Shown: positions 8,313-17,785 of the stretch, piece by piece | Layout: every line of letters starts with the position of its first letter | Numbering within the stretch: position 1 is the first letter of the stretch | Assembly (NCBI RefSeq): GCF_024295625.1 | Contig: NZ_JANCOJ010000002.1 | Span: forward strand, 310,001 to 374,000 | DNA length: 64,000 nucleotides | Direction of reading: 5' to 3' | DNA from: Streptococcus sp. CF8_St5-11 | GTDB lineage: Bacteria > Bacillota > Bacilli > Lactobacillales > Streptococcaceae | The notes under the pieces: model-generated | What the model was told of the DNA's origin: nothing | What the model saw: only the letters and a program-made list of their open reading frames with translations | Databases searched by the model: none | Translations under genes and position numbers: made by a program

Positions 8313-10061
8313 ATGCAACGTTTACTTTTATATGTTCACTACAATAAGTTCAATTTTATTAGTGGACATGTACTCTATCAATTAGAAAAGATTCGCCCCT
8401 TGTATTCACGGGTGGTCTTTATCTCCAATAGTCAGCTACCAGAAGATATGAAGGATCATTTGTTCTCGCAACAGTTGGTAGACGATATTCTAGAGCGCCA
8501 AAATAGTGGCTTTGACTTTGCGGCGTGGCGGGATGGAATGAAGACAGTCGGCTTTGATCAACTGGCTCACTTTGATTCTGTTACCCTCATGAATGATACC
8601 TGCTTTGGACCGCTTTGGGATCTAGAACCTATTTATCAGCAGTTTGAACATGATGATGAAGTAGATTTCTGGGGTATGACCAATTACCGGAAAGACAAGG
8701 ATTTTAACGAGCATATTCAGAGTTATTATCTCAGTTTTAAAAAACAGGTGCTGACATCAAACGCCTTCCCAGAATTTTGGCAGGGTGTTCAAGACTTCAC
8801 CAATGTTCAAGATGTGATTGATCACTACGAGACCAAGGTCACAACGAATTTCTTGGATGCTGGTTTTCGCTATAAAACTGTTTTTGATACCATTCATGAA
8901 GACACCACAGGGATGCTCTATCCGGACTTTTCTTACTACAATCCAACAGCGATTCTCCGTCATAAGGTTCCTTTTATCAAAGTCAAAACCATTGCGAATA
9001 ATGAAGGAATCATTCCTTACATTTTTGACGAATTGGAACGTATATCGGACTATCCATTAGATTTGATCCTCAACCACATGTCTATGATTGATCGTCCGGA
9101 CTATCCGTATTTGTTATCGCGTAAGTACGTGAAAAACCAAGAATTGGCAGAGAATTTCGATAGAAAAGTTGCGGTTCATCTCCATGTCTTTTATGTGGAC
9201 CTCTTGGAAGAATTTCTAGATGCTTTTCAAGCCTTTCATTTTGTTTATGACTTATGGATCACGACAGATGTAGAAGAGAAGAAGCAGACTATTGAGAAAA
9301 TTCTTTCTAATCGGGCACAAGATGCGACGGTTGTGGTGACTGGAAATATTGGACGAGATGTGCTGCCAATGCTGCTCTTAAAAGAGCAACTTTCTCAATA
9401 TGATTATGTTGGCCATTTCCATACTAAGAAATCTAAAGAAGCAGATTTCTGGGCAGGTGAATCTTGGCGCAAAGAATTGATCGAGATGTTGGTCAAACCG
9501 GCTGATCAAATCCTGGCCAATATGGAAGCCAATCCAAAAGTCGGAATCACTATCGCAGATATTCCAACTTTCTTCCGTTACAATCGAATAGTGGTTGCCT
9601 GGAATGAGGCTCTTATTTCACCAGAGATGAACAAGCTCTGGGAACGGATGGGAGCGGCCAAGACGATTGACTTCAAAAATCTCAATACCTTTGTTATGAG
9701 TTATGGAACCTTTGTTTGGTTTAAATACGATGCTTTGAAACCACTCTTTGATTTGAATTTGACAGCAGCAAATGTTCCAGCCGAACCTTTACCTCAAAAT
9801 TCGATATTGCATGCGATCGAACGTTTGTTGATCTACATTGCTTGGGATCAAAAGTATGACTTTAGGATCTCTCAAAACCCACATGTTCTGACACCTTTTA
9901 TCGATAATAAGCAATTGAACAATCGCGAAGATCTTCAACCCCATACCTTTGTAGACTTTAATCAAATTGGGGGGATCAAAGGAGCCTTGAAGTATATTGT
10001 GATTGGACCAGCAAGAGCTGTGAAATATATACTAAAAAGAATGATAAAGAAAGTGAAATAA
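8313..10061 (+). CDS. rgpF: Rhamnan synthesis protein RgpF/GacG-like
   Basis: A 582-residue member of the RgpF (rhamnan synthesis F) family, the polymerising rhamnosyltransferase of streptococcal rhamnose polysaccharides. Recognisable family segments are the N-terminal VHYNKFNFISGHV, FDFAAWRDGM, MNDTCFGPL and GHFHTKKSKEADFWAGESWR in the second half. The two-part architecture and length agree with the family. It directly follows the GT4 gene and overlaps the next gene's ATG. Confidence 0.92.
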   Translation: MQRLLLYVHYNKFNFISGHVLYQLEKIRPLYSRVVFISNSQLPEDMKDHLFSQQLVDDILERQNSGFDFAAWRDGMKTVGFDQLAHFDSVTLMNDTCFGPLWDLEPIYQQFEHDDEVDFWGMTNYRKDKDFNEHIQSYYLSFKKQVLTSNAFPEFWQGVQDFTNVQDVIDHYETKVTTNFLDAGFRYKTVFDTIHEDTTGMLYPDFSYYNPTAILRHKVPFIKVKTIANNEGIIPYIFDELERISDYPLDLILNHMSMIDRPDYPYLLSRKYVKNQELAENFDRKVAVHLHVFYVDLLEEFLDAFQAFHFVYDLWITTDVEEKKQTIEKILSNRAQDATVVVTGNIGRDVLPMLLLKEQLSQYDYVGHFHTKKSKEADFWAGESWRKELIEMLVKPADQILANMEANPKVGITIADIPTFFRYNRIVVAWNEALISPEMNKLWERMGAAKTIDFKNLNTFVMSYGTFVWFKYDALKPLFDLNLTAANVPAEPLPQNSILHAIERLLIYIAWDQKYDFRISQNPHVLTPFIDNKQLNNREDLQPHTFVDFNQIGGIKGALKYIVIGPARAVKYILKRMIKKVK

Positions 10062-12586
10062 TGAAACGGAAAAAAGAGTTTAATATTAATGAATTTATCC
10101 TCTCAGTTTTATCAAAAGTCTCAAGAACCCAGTGGTATTATTTGATTACTTTCGTTCTATTTTCTTTTTTTAATTTTTATCTAGCCCAGAATAATCTTGC
10201 TGTTCACAACAAGGCAACTGGTACAGTCTTACAATATGTCAATTTTTTAGGAATTTTATTTGGAATAAGTTTCCTACTATTAGTTCCAATATTATCCCAG
10301 TTCAATTTTAAAAAATGGTTTCCATTCAAACTGGTTGTCAGTTATTTGGTTTACAATACTCTATCTTATTTGACGGAAATCACGATCTATTTGAATAATC
10401 CAAAATACAAGGTTTGGAATTTTGATCAGAATCCATTCTTTAGAATGGATTCCTTCCTTTTTATTTTCCTTCTGTTTGCTTCTACAGGTGGTTTGGTTCT
10501 ATTGCGACAGCATTATGATAAGCTCCCTAGTCGGAAAAAAGGAGGAGAAGAGATAGGGGAGAACTATCAGTATCTGATCTTGTCACAACTCTTGATCACT
10601 TTTATCGTAACAGACAAAAATTTTTCGACCCTTATTTACAGGACAGATAATTTTTTGTATAAGGCGTTTGAAATTGGCAAATACTCAGCCCAACAATTCT
10701 GGTTGACAAATGAGTTTTTATATTTTCTATTTCCTTTGATTTCCTTGCTTGGATTTTTATACACAAAAGGGCAACGAGATTTCGTCAAAAACAAACCAAG
10801 TTTTTCTTTAGCGTTCTTTTCTAGTACCACGATAGCAATTGTATTGAATTATTTCATTCAAATCAGTTTAGGGCGAACAGAACCCTTCTTAGGCGTTCAT
10901 TACACGATTCCAGATGCCATCATATTTCAAATTCTCATTCTGACAGCGATCCTCATCTTAGTTTATTTTTGTATCAATCAATATTGGATCGCTACCTGTC
11001 TCATTTCCATTGTTTCCATAGCTTTTGTGGTTGCTAATTCCATTAAGTTTGGAATGAGGAATGAACCAGTTTTACCGAGTGATTTAACTTGGCTAAGTAA
11101 ACCAATGACCCTTTTGAGTTTTGTGGACAAAGCGCAAATGTTTTACATCCTTTTATTGGTGGTCTTTCTGGTTTGTCTACTAATTGTTGGGAAAAAGTAC
11201 CTGTTCAAGGGAAGAATTATTTCCTCATGGAAAATTCAAATTGCTGCTATCGCTATGATGCTCTTGTGTTTTAAGAGTGTCAATGGAATATTCAGTGATA
11301 AAGAAAACGGTAAGATCAAGGCCAATGTACCAATTATTAGCACCCTGAACAATTATCAGGATATTAATTGGCTAGGCAATACGACCAATGCACGTTATAA
11401 GGGCTTGTCCTATGTTTGGATGAATCAATTAACAACAGAAGTTATTCTAAAACCGGATGGTTATTCAAAAGAACGTCTTGAAAAGATAGTCAAAAAATAT
11501 ACTAATTTGTCGAATGAGATCAATAAGGAGAGAAGTAACTACTTAAACGATCAAACAGTCATCTATATACTGAGTGAAAGCTTTTCTGATCCTAGAAAAG
11601 TTGAGGGAGTAGAACTGACGCAAAATCCAATTCCAAATATTGAGAATATCATGAAGACCCATACGAGTGGGCAAATGCAATCGGATGGTTATGGGGGTGG
11701 AACTGCAAATATGGAGTTCCAGACTCTGACAGGTTTACCTTTCTACAATTTATCGCAAACTGTATCTGTCTTGTATACGGAAGTCCTTCCTAAGATCCAT
11801 GATGTGCCATCTATCAGTAATGCATACTCGAAACAGAATAAGGTTGCTGTTCACTTGGCAGGTAAATCGAATTATTCTCGGGATATTGTGTATTCGCGGT
11901 TAGATTTCAAAGATTTCATTACGATCAATACAAAAGGGATCAAATATAGAAATGAAGGAATCAGTCCGAGTGATGAATCCACTTATAATATTGTTCTAGA
12001 TAATTTAAACGACAAAACCGGACAATTCTTTTCTGTGATGACCATGCAAAATCATACACCGTGGTTGGAAGCAAATCCAGAATCTTTGGATGGTAAAGGT
12101 AAAGGGTTTAGTGATGAAGAAAATTCAAAACTAACCTTCTACAGTCGCTTGCTTTCACAAACCGACACCGCCACCCAATCTTTCCTGGAAAGTCTTTCTA
12201 AAATAGATAAGAAGATTACAGTGGTATTCTATGGAGATCACTTGCCAGGTCTTTATCCTGAGTCCGCCTTTAAGAATAATCCGGAGAGTCAGTATCAGAC
12301 AGACTACTTCATTTGGAGTAATTTTGATGCACCGAAATTGAACTATCCTTTGGTCAATTCAAGTGATTTCTCTGCTATGGTCTTTGAACAGACCAATTCA
12401 AAAGTTTCGCCTTACTATGCTTTGTTGACAGAAGTATTGAAAAAAGCAAGTGTCGATAAAAAGGCCTTAGAAGGAGAAGCACAAGAAATTGCAGAGGATT
12501 TAAAAATGGTTGAATACGACTTGATTAGTGGGAAAGGTTACCTTTCTAAAGACTTCTTTAAAGTTCCAACTGATAAATCCAATTAA
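10061..12586 (+). CDS. LTA-synthase-superfamily phosphoglycerol transferase, GacH/SccH-like
   Basis: 841 residues: about twelve hydrophobic segments up to residue ~410, then an extracytoplasmic alkaline-phosphatase-superfamily domain. Visible active-site elements are YILSESFSD (metal-binding Glu), GGGTANMEF (nucleophile Thr) and FYGDHLPG (metal-binding Asp/His). GacH of S. pyogenes and SccH of S. mutans, encoded at the end of the same operon, transfer glycerol phosphate from phosphatidylglycerol to the side chains of the rhamnan. The position and the long membrane part fit GacH better than LtaS. A long terminator follows. Confidence 0.85.
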   Translation: MKRKKEFNINEFILSVLSKVSRTQWYYLITFVLFSFFNFYLAQNNLAVHNKATGTVLQYVNFLGILFGISFLLLVPILSQFNFKKWFPFKLVVSYLVYNTLSYLTEITIYLNNPKYKVWNFDQNPFFRMDSFLFIFLLFASTGGLVLLRQHYDKLPSRKKGGEEIGENYQYLILSQLLITFIVTDKNFSTLIYRTDNFLYKAFEIGKYSAQQFWLTNEFLYFLFPLISLLGFLYTKGQRDFVKNKPSFSLAFFSSTTIAIVLNYFIQISLGRTEPFLGVHYTIPDAIIFQILILTAILILVYFCINQYWIATCLISIVSIAFVVANSIKFGMRNEPVLPSDLTWLSKPMTLLSFVDKAQMFYILLLVVFLVCLLIVGKKYLFKGRIISSWKIQIAAIAMMLLCFKSVNGIFSDKENGKIKANVPIISTLNNYQDINWLGNTTNARYKGLSYVWMNQLTTEVILKPDGYSKERLEKIVKKYTNLSNEINKERSNYLNDQTVIYILSESFSDPRKVEGVELTQNPIPNIENIMKTHTSGQMQSDGYGGGTANMEFQTLTGLPFYNLSQTVSVLYTEVLPKIHDVPSISNAYSKQNKVAVHLAGKSNYSRDIVYSRLDFKDFITINTKGIKYRNEGISPSDESTYNIVLDNLNDKTGQFFSVMTMQNHTPWLEANPESLDGKGKGFSDEENSKLTFYSRLLSQTDTATQSFLESLSKIDKKITVVFYGDHLPGLYPESAFKNNPESQYQTDYFIWSNFDAPKLNYPLVNSSDFSAMVFEQTNSKVSPYYALLTEVLKKASVDKKALEGEAQEIAEDLKMVEYDLISGKGYLSKDFFKVPTDKSN

Positions 12587-12645
12587 AAGGAGAGCAAGCA
12601 GGTAAAAATCTTTGTGATTTTGGCTGTCTGGCTCCCTTTTTTTTG
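12586..12645 (+). terminator. Terminator of the rgp operon
   Basis: A long imperfect hairpin: AAAGGAGAGC pairs with GGCTCCCTTT, with an inner AAAATC/GATTTT pairing, and runs into eight T residues. It closes the polysaccharide operon. Confidence 0.75.
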
Positions 12646-12680
12646 TTTTTTATGCTAAACTATTAGATGGGGGTACGCTC

Positions 12681-13157
12681 ATGATTAAGATATTTGGAAA
12701 GGTCCATTATCATTGGCAACCGGACTTATCTATTCTTGTGACTTATTGGTCCATTGCAGTGATTCCGGTCTTTATTGGACTGGCCTTGATGTATGAGAGC
12801 TCTAGTGTGCCAACGCTAGTTTTGTTTTCGTTCTTTTTATTTATGGCCTTGCTCGCGATTGGGGTCCATCGTTACTTCACGATCTATGAGGATGGGATCT
12901 TACGGATTATTACAGCCAATCCTTTTACTCCAATCAAGGTGCAGATTGACTCGATCGAAAAGGTCGAAGTTAATAAGAAATCGATCAAGCTCATATTTAA
13001 TGATGGATCGCGCAGTCGAACATTCTGTATGCGTAAATGGCCGAAAAAATACTTTATCAATGCACTTGCTTTAAATCCTTATTTTAAGGGAGAAGTAATC
13101 CTGACGGACAATTTCATCCATGTGGATTACTACGAGATGTATTATGCAAACAAATAA
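12681..13157 (+). CDS. ebsA: EbsA family membrane protein
   Basis: A 158-residue protein with two hydrophobic segments near residues 22-45 and 50-68 and a soluble C-terminal part. Sequence and position (next to a ferredoxin gene and cmk) fit the EbsA family of lactic acid bacteria, whose molecular role is not settled. A GGGGG-containing ribosome site precedes the ATG. It converges with the ferredoxin gene. Confidence 0.65.
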   Translation: MIKIFGKVHYHWQPDLSILVTYWSIAVIPVFIGLALMYESSSVPTLVLFSFFLFMALLAIGVHRYFTIYEDGILRIITANPFTPIKVQIDSIEKVEVNKKSIKLIFNDGSRSRTFCMRKWPKKYFINALALNPYFKGEVILTDNFIHVDYYEMYYANK

Positions 13158-13190
13158 AAAGCCCTCTTAATCTTTTAAGAGAGCACGAGT
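13155..13190 (-). terminator. Terminator of the ferredoxin gene, overlapping its 3' end
   Basis: Read on the minus strand, GCTCTCTTAA and TTAAGAGGGC pair around AAGA and lead into TTTTTATTT. The stem includes the last ferredoxin codons. On the plus strand no T tract follows. Confidence 0.75.
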
Positions 13191-13367
13191 GGGGCATTCT
13201 TTAATAGCCTCGAGAACATCGTTTGTGACAGGAACTTCCTTTTCAAGGAGGTCGTCCTCTTCAGCAGCAAATTTAACGATGCCATTGTCATGGTAATCAA
13301 ATAATTCAGAATAGGTCTGACAGAGACCGCAAGCGATGCAACGATCTGGAATTAACGTAACTTTCAT
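13167..13367 (-). CDS. fer: Small 4Fe-4S ferredoxin
   Basis: A 66-residue electron carrier with a single [4Fe-4S] ligand set: Cys10, Cys13 and Cys16 in CIACGLC and Cys58 in the CP pair near the C-terminus. There is no second cluster motif, so this is the Bacillus/Thermotoga type rather than the 2[4Fe-4S] clostridial type. It stands alone on the minus strand between ebsA and the LysM gene, and the electron partner is not evident from the context. Confidence 0.9.
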   Translation of the reverse strand: MKVTLIPDRCIACGLCQTYSELFDYHDNGIVKFAAEEDDLLEKEVPVTNDVLEAIKECPTRALLKD

Positions 13368-13412
13368 ACTTCTATTGTAATGATTTTTACGAGAAAAAAC
13401 AAGGAGGAAGTC

Positions 13413-13868
13413 ATGGCAAAAGAACCATGGGAAGAAGATATTTACGATGATGGAGAAGAAACATTGAAAAGAACGAGTAAGTTAAACGGAATCAAGGCAG
13501 ATCGTCTATTGACGATTTTAGCCATTATTTTCTTTGTAGTAGTAGTAGCGATGGTCTGCTTGTTGATTTTCCTTTCAACAGGTGGCAGCAATAAATCAAA
13601 ACAAATGTCTGGCTTCTACAATGGAGAGACTAAGGTTGAACAGAAATCATCAGCCCCTGCAGCACAAACTGACCAAGCGGCTAAAGACGATAGTTCAAAA
13701 GATGAGAACTCTGAAGAAGGTACGATCACTGTTCAAGCAGGTGAAGGGGAAGCAGCGATTGCTGCGCGTGCTGGTATTTCCATTGCTCAATTGGAACAGT
13801 TAAATCCATCTCACATGTCTACAGGATCATGGTATGCCAATCCTGGTGATGTCGTTAAGATTCAGTAG
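13413..13868 (+). CDS. LysM surface-associated protein (SAG1386/EF1546 type)
   Basis: 151 residues: a cytoplasmic acidic N-terminus, one membrane segment ([20 protein letters not shown]), a low-complexity Ala/Ser/Asp/Glu linker, and a C-terminal LysM domain that ends [12 protein letters not shown]. It is thus a membrane-anchored peptidoglycan-binding protein. An ATG 33 nt upstream is in frame, but AAGGAGG at 13401-13407 fixes the start at 13413. It precedes cmk with a 14-nt gap and is probably cotranscribed with it. Confidence 0.85.
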   Translation: MAKEPWEEDIYDDGEETLKRTSKLNGIKADRLLTILAIIFFVVVVAMVCLLIFLSTGGSNKSKQMSGFYNGETKVEQKSSAPAAQTDQAAKDDSSKDENSEEGTITVQAGEGEAAIAARAGISIAQLEQLNPSHMSTGSWYANPGDVVKIQ

Positions 13869-13882
13869 GAGTTGAGGACAGC

Positions 13883-14563
13883 ATGAAACAAATTCAAATT
13901 GCCATTGATGGACCGGCTTCTAGTGGAAAATCTACAGTTGCAAAGATCATTGCCAAGGATCTAGGCTATACGTATCTAGACACAGGAGCTATGTACCGTG
14001 CAGCGACTTACCTAGCTTTGCAAAATAATCTGACAGCTGAACAGGTTGATGACTTGTTAGCCCTTTTAGATCAGTATCCAATTAGTTTCGGTCGTTCGGA
14101 AGAAGGAGAGCAGCTTGTCTTTGTAGCGGACGTGGATATTACTCACCCGATTCGCGATAACCAAGTGACCAACAATGTTTCATGGGTTGCAGCACTTGCG
14201 CCGATCCGTGAAAAACTTGTCACTCTACAGCAAGAAATTGCAGCAGAGGGGGGCATCGTTATGGATGGACGCGATATTGGGACAGTCGTCCTTCCACATG
14301 CAGAGTTGAAGATCTTTTTGGTCGCTTCTGTTGAGGAGCGGGCAGAACGTCGTTATAAGGAAAATGTTGAAAAGGGCATCACAGCGGATCTTGAATTGTT
14401 GAAAAAAGAAATCGCTGAGCGGGACTATAAGGACAGCCACCGTGCCGTTTCTCCTTTGAAACCTGCAGCTGATGCCATTCATTTTGACACAACGGGTGTT
14501 GGAATTGCAGACGTTGTTGCATTTATTGAAGAAAAAGCAAAAAAACTTCTTGACAAAGAATAA
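13883..14563 (+). CDS. cmk: Cytidylate kinase
   Basis: Phosphorylates CMP and dCMP with ATP. The 226-residue protein has the P-loop GPASSGKS at residues 10-17, LDTGAMYRA of the CMP-binding region, and [12 protein letters not shown]. Length and motifs are normal for the family. The next operon's -35 element lies within its last codons. Confidence 0.96.
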   Translation: MKQIQIAIDGPASSGKSTVAKIIAKDLGYTYLDTGAMYRAATYLALQNNLTAEQVDDLLALLDQYPISFGRSEEGEQLVFVADVDITHPIRDNQVTNNVSWVAALAPIREKLVTLQQEIAAEGGIVMDGRDIGTVVLPHAELKIFLVASVEERAERRYKENVEKGITADLELLKKEIAERDYKDSHRAVSPLKPAADAIHFDTTGVGIADVVAFIEEKAKKLLDKE

Positions 14564-14578
14564 AAAACTTGATATCAT
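14550..14578 (+). promoter_or_regulatory. Promoter of the infC-rpmI-rplT operon
   Basis: TTGACA at 14550-14555 and TATCAT at 14573-14578 are separated by exactly 17 bp. The -35 overlaps the end of cmk. Transcription would start near 14585, giving a leader of about 155 nt before infC. Confidence 0.75.
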
Positions 14579-14584
14579 ATAAAA

Positions 14585-14740
14585 GTTGAGAAAAGCAGAA
14601 GTGAGAACTTCTCGCCTTGTGACGCAAGTTGCCTGGCCCCTACGGATCAAGTTTCAGAAATGAAATACATCATGTAGTTCGGGCCTGTTTTGCAGGTCCG
14701 TTCTTTGTTTTTCTCGAATAATAAAAAAGAGGTGAAAACC
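14585..14740 (+). ncRNA. L20-type autoregulatory leader of infC-rpmI-rplT
   Basis: The untranslated leader is rich in pairing segments (GAAGT/ACTTC near 14600-14610, and others). It ends with a terminator-like hairpin: GGGCCTG at 14681-14687 and CAGGTCC at 14693-14699, followed by a T-rich run. This is the layout of the Firmicutes L20 leader, in which ribosomal protein L20 binds its own mRNA and causes premature termination. The identification rests on position and structure, not on a covariance search. Confidence 0.65.
14681..14712 (+). terminator. Attenuator hairpin in the infC leader
   Basis: GGGCCTG and CAGGTCC with one G-U pair and loop TTTTG, followed by TTCTTTGTTTTT. It lies upstream of the coding region, as expected for an L20-controlled attenuator. 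Confidence 0.65.
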
Positions 14741-15262
14741 ATAGCAAAGCAAGACTTATTCATCAATGATGAAATTCGTGTACGTGAAGTTCGCTTAATC
14801 GGTCTTGAAGGTGAGCAATTGGGTATCAAACCACTTAGCGAAGCGCAAGCACTTGCGGACGACGCTAATGTTGATTTGGTTCTCATTCAACCTCAAGCTA
14901 AACCTCCTGTTGCGAAAATTATGGACTACGGTAAGTTCAAATTTGAGTATCAGAAGAAGCAAAAAGAACAACGCAAAAAACAAAGCGTTGTGACCGTGAA
15001 AGAAGTTCGTTTGAGCCCAGTGATTGACAAGGGTGATTTCGATACAAAACTTCGCAATGCTCGCAAATTCCTTGAAAAAGGAAATAAAGTGAAGGTATCC
15101 ATTCGCTTTAAGGGTCGTATGATTACCCACAAAGAGATTGGTGCTAAAGTTTTAGCCGACTTCGCTGAAGCGACACAAGATGTGGCGATCATCGAACAAC
15201 GAGCTAAGATGGATGGACGTCAAATGTTCATGCAATTGGCGCCAGCAACTGACAAGAAATAA
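14741..15262 (+). CDS. infC: Translation initiation factor IF-3, apparent ATA start
   Basis: IF-3 binds the 30S subunit and checks start-codon pairing. The protein from residue [16 protein letters not shown] onward is canonical IF-3 (N-domain, lysine-rich linker, C-domain with KGRMITHKE). The only upstream in-frame possibility is a non-ATG codon inside the leader at 14690. The good ribosome site GAGGTG (14729-14734) lies 6 nt before an ATA codon at 14741, giving a 173-residue protein of normal size. A rare start codon is the known device by which IF-3 represses its own synthesis. The ATA assignment is inferred from spacing. Confidence 0.85.
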   Translation: MAKQDLFINDEIRVREVRLIGLEGEQLGIKPLSEAQALADDANVDLVLIQPQAKPPVAKIMDYGKFKFEYQKKQKEQRKKQSVVTVKEVRLSPVIDKGDFDTKLRNARKFLEKGNKVKVSIRFKGRMITHKEIGAKVLADFAEATQDVAIIEQRAKMDGRQMFMQLAPATDKK

Positions 15263-15295
15263 TCTGTCAGAAAGTTAAAAAAAGGAGAAAATATC

Positions 15296-15496
15296 ATGCC
15301 AAAACAAAAAACACACCGCGCATCAGCTAAACGTTTCAAACGTACAGGTTCTGGTGGACTTAAACGTTTCCGTGCTTACACTTCTCACCGTTTCCACGGA
15401 AAAACTAAGAAACAACGTCGTCATCTTCGTAAAGCATCTATGGTGCATGCAGGAGATTTCAAACGTATCAAAGCAATGCTTACTCGCTTGAAATAA
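15296..15496 (+). CDS. rpmI: 50S ribosomal protein L35
   Basis: 66 residues, very basic, starting [19 protein letters not shown], of typical L35 length. It lies between infC and rplT with an AAAGGAG ribosome site. Confidence 0.98.
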   Translation: MPKQKTHRASAKRFKRTGSGGLKRFRAYTSHRFHGKTKKQRRHLRKASMVHAGDFKRIKAMLTRLK

Positions 15497-15545
15497 TCGC
15501 GTATTTGTAAGTAAAGAATTCTAGGAAATATTGGAGGAAATATAA

Positions 15546-15905
15546 ATGGCACGTGTTAAAGGTGGCGTTGTATCACGCAAACGTCGTAAACGTATTCTTA
15601 AATTAGCTAAAGGTTACTATGGAGCTAAACACATCTTGTTCCGTACTGCAAAAGAACAAGTAATGAACTCTTACTACTATGCATACCGTGACCGTCGTCA
15701 AAAGAAACGTGACTTCCGCAAATTGTGGATCACACGTATCAATGCGGCAGCTCGTATGAACGGACTTTCATACTCACAATTGATGCATGGTTTGAAATTG
15801 GCTGAGATCGAAGTTAACCGTAAAATGCTTGCTGACTTGGCTGTTAACGATGCAGCAGCTTTCACAGCTCTTGCAGATGCAGCTAAAGCAAAACTTGGTA
15901 AATAA
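15546..15905 (+). CDS. rplT: 50S ribosomal protein L20
   Basis: 119 residues with the family N-terminus [15 protein letters not shown] and [14 protein letters not shown] in the middle. L20 assembles early on 23S rRNA and is the likely repressor acting on the operon leader. A terminator follows. Confidence 0.98.
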   Translation: MARVKGGVVSRKRRKRILKLAKGYYGAKHILFRTAKEQVMNSYYYAYRDRRQKKRDFRKLWITRINAAARMNGLSYSQLMHGLKLAEIEVNRKMLADLAVNDAAAFTALADAAKAKLGK

Positions 15906-15914
15906 TGTTTACAA

Positions 15915-15943
15915 GGCTGAGGAGTTTTCCTCAGTCTTTTTTT
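15915..15943 (+). terminator. Terminator of the infC operon
   Basis: GGCTGAGGA and TTCCTCAGTC pair around GTT and run into TTTTTTT. Confidence 0.85.
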
Positions 15944-15956
15944 CTTGCTGATTTCA

Positions 15957-15965
15957 TGCTATAAT
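15957..15965 (+). promoter_or_regulatory. Extended -10 promoter of the dCMP deaminase gene
   Basis: TGCTATAAT at 15957-15965, shortly after the rplT terminator and 45 nt before the chosen GTG start. Confidence 0.6.
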
Positions 15966-16009
15966 GAAAATAATCGTAACCAATATGAGGAGAGATGGAG
16001 GATACAAAG

Positions 16010-16477
16010 GTGACACACAATCGACTAGCATGGGATGAGTATTTTGCAGCACAGGCCTTACTAATTTCAAATCGGGCAACTTGTAATCGAGCGAAAGTAG
16101 GCGCTGTTCTGGTTAAGGATAATAAAGTCATTGCAACCGGGTATAATGGATCCGTTTCTGGGACAGATCATTGTCTAGAGGATGGATGCCTCATGGTCGA
16201 GGGACACTGTGTCCGGACGATTCATGCGGAAGTCAATGCTATTTTGCAAGGAGCTGAACGTGGAATTCCAAAAGGCTTTACAGCTTATGTGACACATTTT
16301 CCTTGTCTCAATTGTACCAAGCAGTTGCTTCAAGTCGGTTGCAAGCGGGTCGTTTATATCCATCAATACCGCATCGATGAATATGCCGAGTATCTTTACC
16401 GTGAAAAAGAAGTAGAACTGGTCAATTTACCAATTGAAGAAGTGAAACGAGCTATTGCTGAGGCTGATTTTATTTAG
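16010..16477 (+). CDS. comEB: dCMP deaminase (ComEB-like)
   Basis: Zinc-dependent deamination of dCMP to dUMP, feeding dTMP synthesis. It has the zinc/catalytic signature HAEVNAI and PCLNCTKQLL. An ATG at 15995 would leave only 2 nt to GAGGAG. A GTG at 16010 has GGAGG (15997-16001) 8 nt upstream and gives the family N-terminus, a few residues before RLAWDEYFAAQALL (155 residues). I take GTG as the start. Confidence 0.88.
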   Translation: MTHNRLAWDEYFAAQALLISNRATCNRAKVGAVLVKDNKVIATGYNGSVSGTDHCLEDGCLMVEGHCVRTIHAEVNAILQGAERGIPKGFTAYVTHFPCLNCTKQLLQVGCKRVVYIHQYRIDEYAEYLYREKEVELVNLPIEEVKRAIAEADFI

Positions 16478-16647
16478 GGAAGCTTCCAGTCTATTTCATG
16501 ATATGTTAGCAATCTAATTGAAAAACTGTTCAAATTAATGTTTAAGAGATAGCATTGAATAGATGGCTATCATGAAAAGAATAATGGAATCAAGTATAAT
16601 GGTGTTAACGGAAAAACATAAAAATATAAGAAAGGTAGGAGAAAGTG

Positions 16648-17079
16648 ATGACAAACCAAGAGAAACATCTTGAGGAAAATAAAGAACATAGTAAGATCAG
16701 TGAAGATTATCCCAATTCTGTATCTGTTCAGAATCCTCCAAAAGAAAATAGCTTACATTCTATTCTTCTTTCAGTAACCTTTTACCTATCCATTATCTAT
16801 CTTGTATTGTTTGTCTTTTTCTTTAATATTTTGGGATTTTTCATGTTGTTGATTTTTCTAACACCAAACTTCTTAGGTGTTGCTATTGGAACCATTTTAC
16901 TTGGACTAGGGATGAAGAAGGGGAATAAAAGCCTCCTCTATACGAGTGTTGGACTCTATCTGCTGTCTATCATCTTGGGTTTTGAACTAGATTGGGATAT
17001 TTTTCGAATCGCTCCGTTACTGCTAGGTATTCTGGTTTTAATTGGAACACTCTTAGTTGAAGAAGAGAAAAGCTCTTAA
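16648..17079 (+). CDS. Small membrane protein, first of three tandem paralogues
   Basis: 143 residues: a polar charged N-terminus (about 40 residues), a membrane segment pair, and a C-terminal module with two or three hydrophobic segments around GMKKGNKSLLYTSVGLYLLS and the end LLVEEEKSS. The same ending pattern recurs in the next two loci. AGGAGA lies 8 nt before this ATG; a GTG directly before it is less likely because the sister locus at 17215 starts with the equivalent ATG. I do not recognise a function. Confidence 0.7.
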   Translation: MTNQEKHLEENKEHSKISEDYPNSVSVQNPPKENSLHSILLSVTFYLSIIYLVLFVFFFNILGFFMLLIFLTPNFLGVAIGTILLGLGMKKGNKSLLYTSVGLYLLSIILGFELDWDIFRIAPLLLGILVLIGTLLVEEEKSS

Positions 17080-17214
17080 TCAAAAAATGGGTATGGTCAA
17101 CTCTACTCAATAAAAAGTATTCGGGTCGATCAAAGAGATAGTTAAATCAGTTCTTCCTCTCTATTTTTAAGAGCTATTATTTGAAAGAATAACTAAAAAT
17201 GTTAGGAGAAAGTT

Positions 17215-17646
17215 ATGACAGATCAACAAAAAAATCCTGAAGTAGATAAAGAAAATGAGGCAAAGATTCCGGAGGAAGCTCTTTCGCCTGTTGGTGAGAT
17301 TGGTTCAGAAAAGAGAGTTGGAAGTTAGTTAACGCTATCTATTGCACTTGCTTTCACGATTATATACTGAAGATTATTTCTCCTCGAAGTAGCCGTATTA
17401 GCAGGATGGGCACCTGCCCTCTTGTTTTTCCTTGGGTTTCATCTCATTTGTTTCATCATTGCAACCATTCTCTTGTGGAATGGGAAAAAGATGGGCAATG
17501 TAACAACTCTTTACACGTCTGTAGGTATTTATTTTGTCTCAATGATTACAGCTCGTACTCCAGATTGGTCTAGCTTTTTCTTTCCTCCTCTTGTGATAGC
17601 TATACTGGTTTTTATTGGAATTGTATTGCTTAAAAATGAAGAGTGA
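17215..17646 (+). pseudogene. Broken second paralogue of the tandem membrane-protein family
   Basis: From the ATG at 17215 (ribosome site AGGAGA) the frame reads MTDQQKNPEVDKENEAK, matching the start of the previous gene (MTNQEKHLEENKEHSK). It meets TAG at 17326-17328 and TGA at 17368-17370. In the same frame a 74-codon segment from 17422 restores the conserved C-terminal module (GKKMGNVTTLYTSVGIYFVS and the end LLKNEE). Two nonsense codons in one frame, with no frameshift needed, indicate a recently degraded gene. The C-terminal piece could still be translated from the TTG at 17422, but no good ribosome site is seen. Confidence 0.75.
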
Positions 17647-17726
17647 TGCTAGCAGGTAGGGTGTTCAATCCTATCTTTTTTATTTATTTAGTACTGATAA
17701 CGCACTAAGAAAACGATTACAAATTG

Positions 17727-17735
17727 TGTTATAAT
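17727..17735 (+). promoter_or_regulatory. Extended -10 promoter before the third paralogue
   Basis: TGTTATAAT at 17727-17735, 50 nt before the next ATG. No clear -35. Confidence 0.5.
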
Positions 17736-17785
17736 TTAAATAAATGAATCGTTAAATACTTTTCTTAGAAAGTGGAGGAGAATCT

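Noticed and set aside
17422..17646. An independent 74-residue gene from a TTG
   Set aside because: No ribosome site; it is in the same frame as the upstream homologous start and is better explained as the tail of the broken paralogue.
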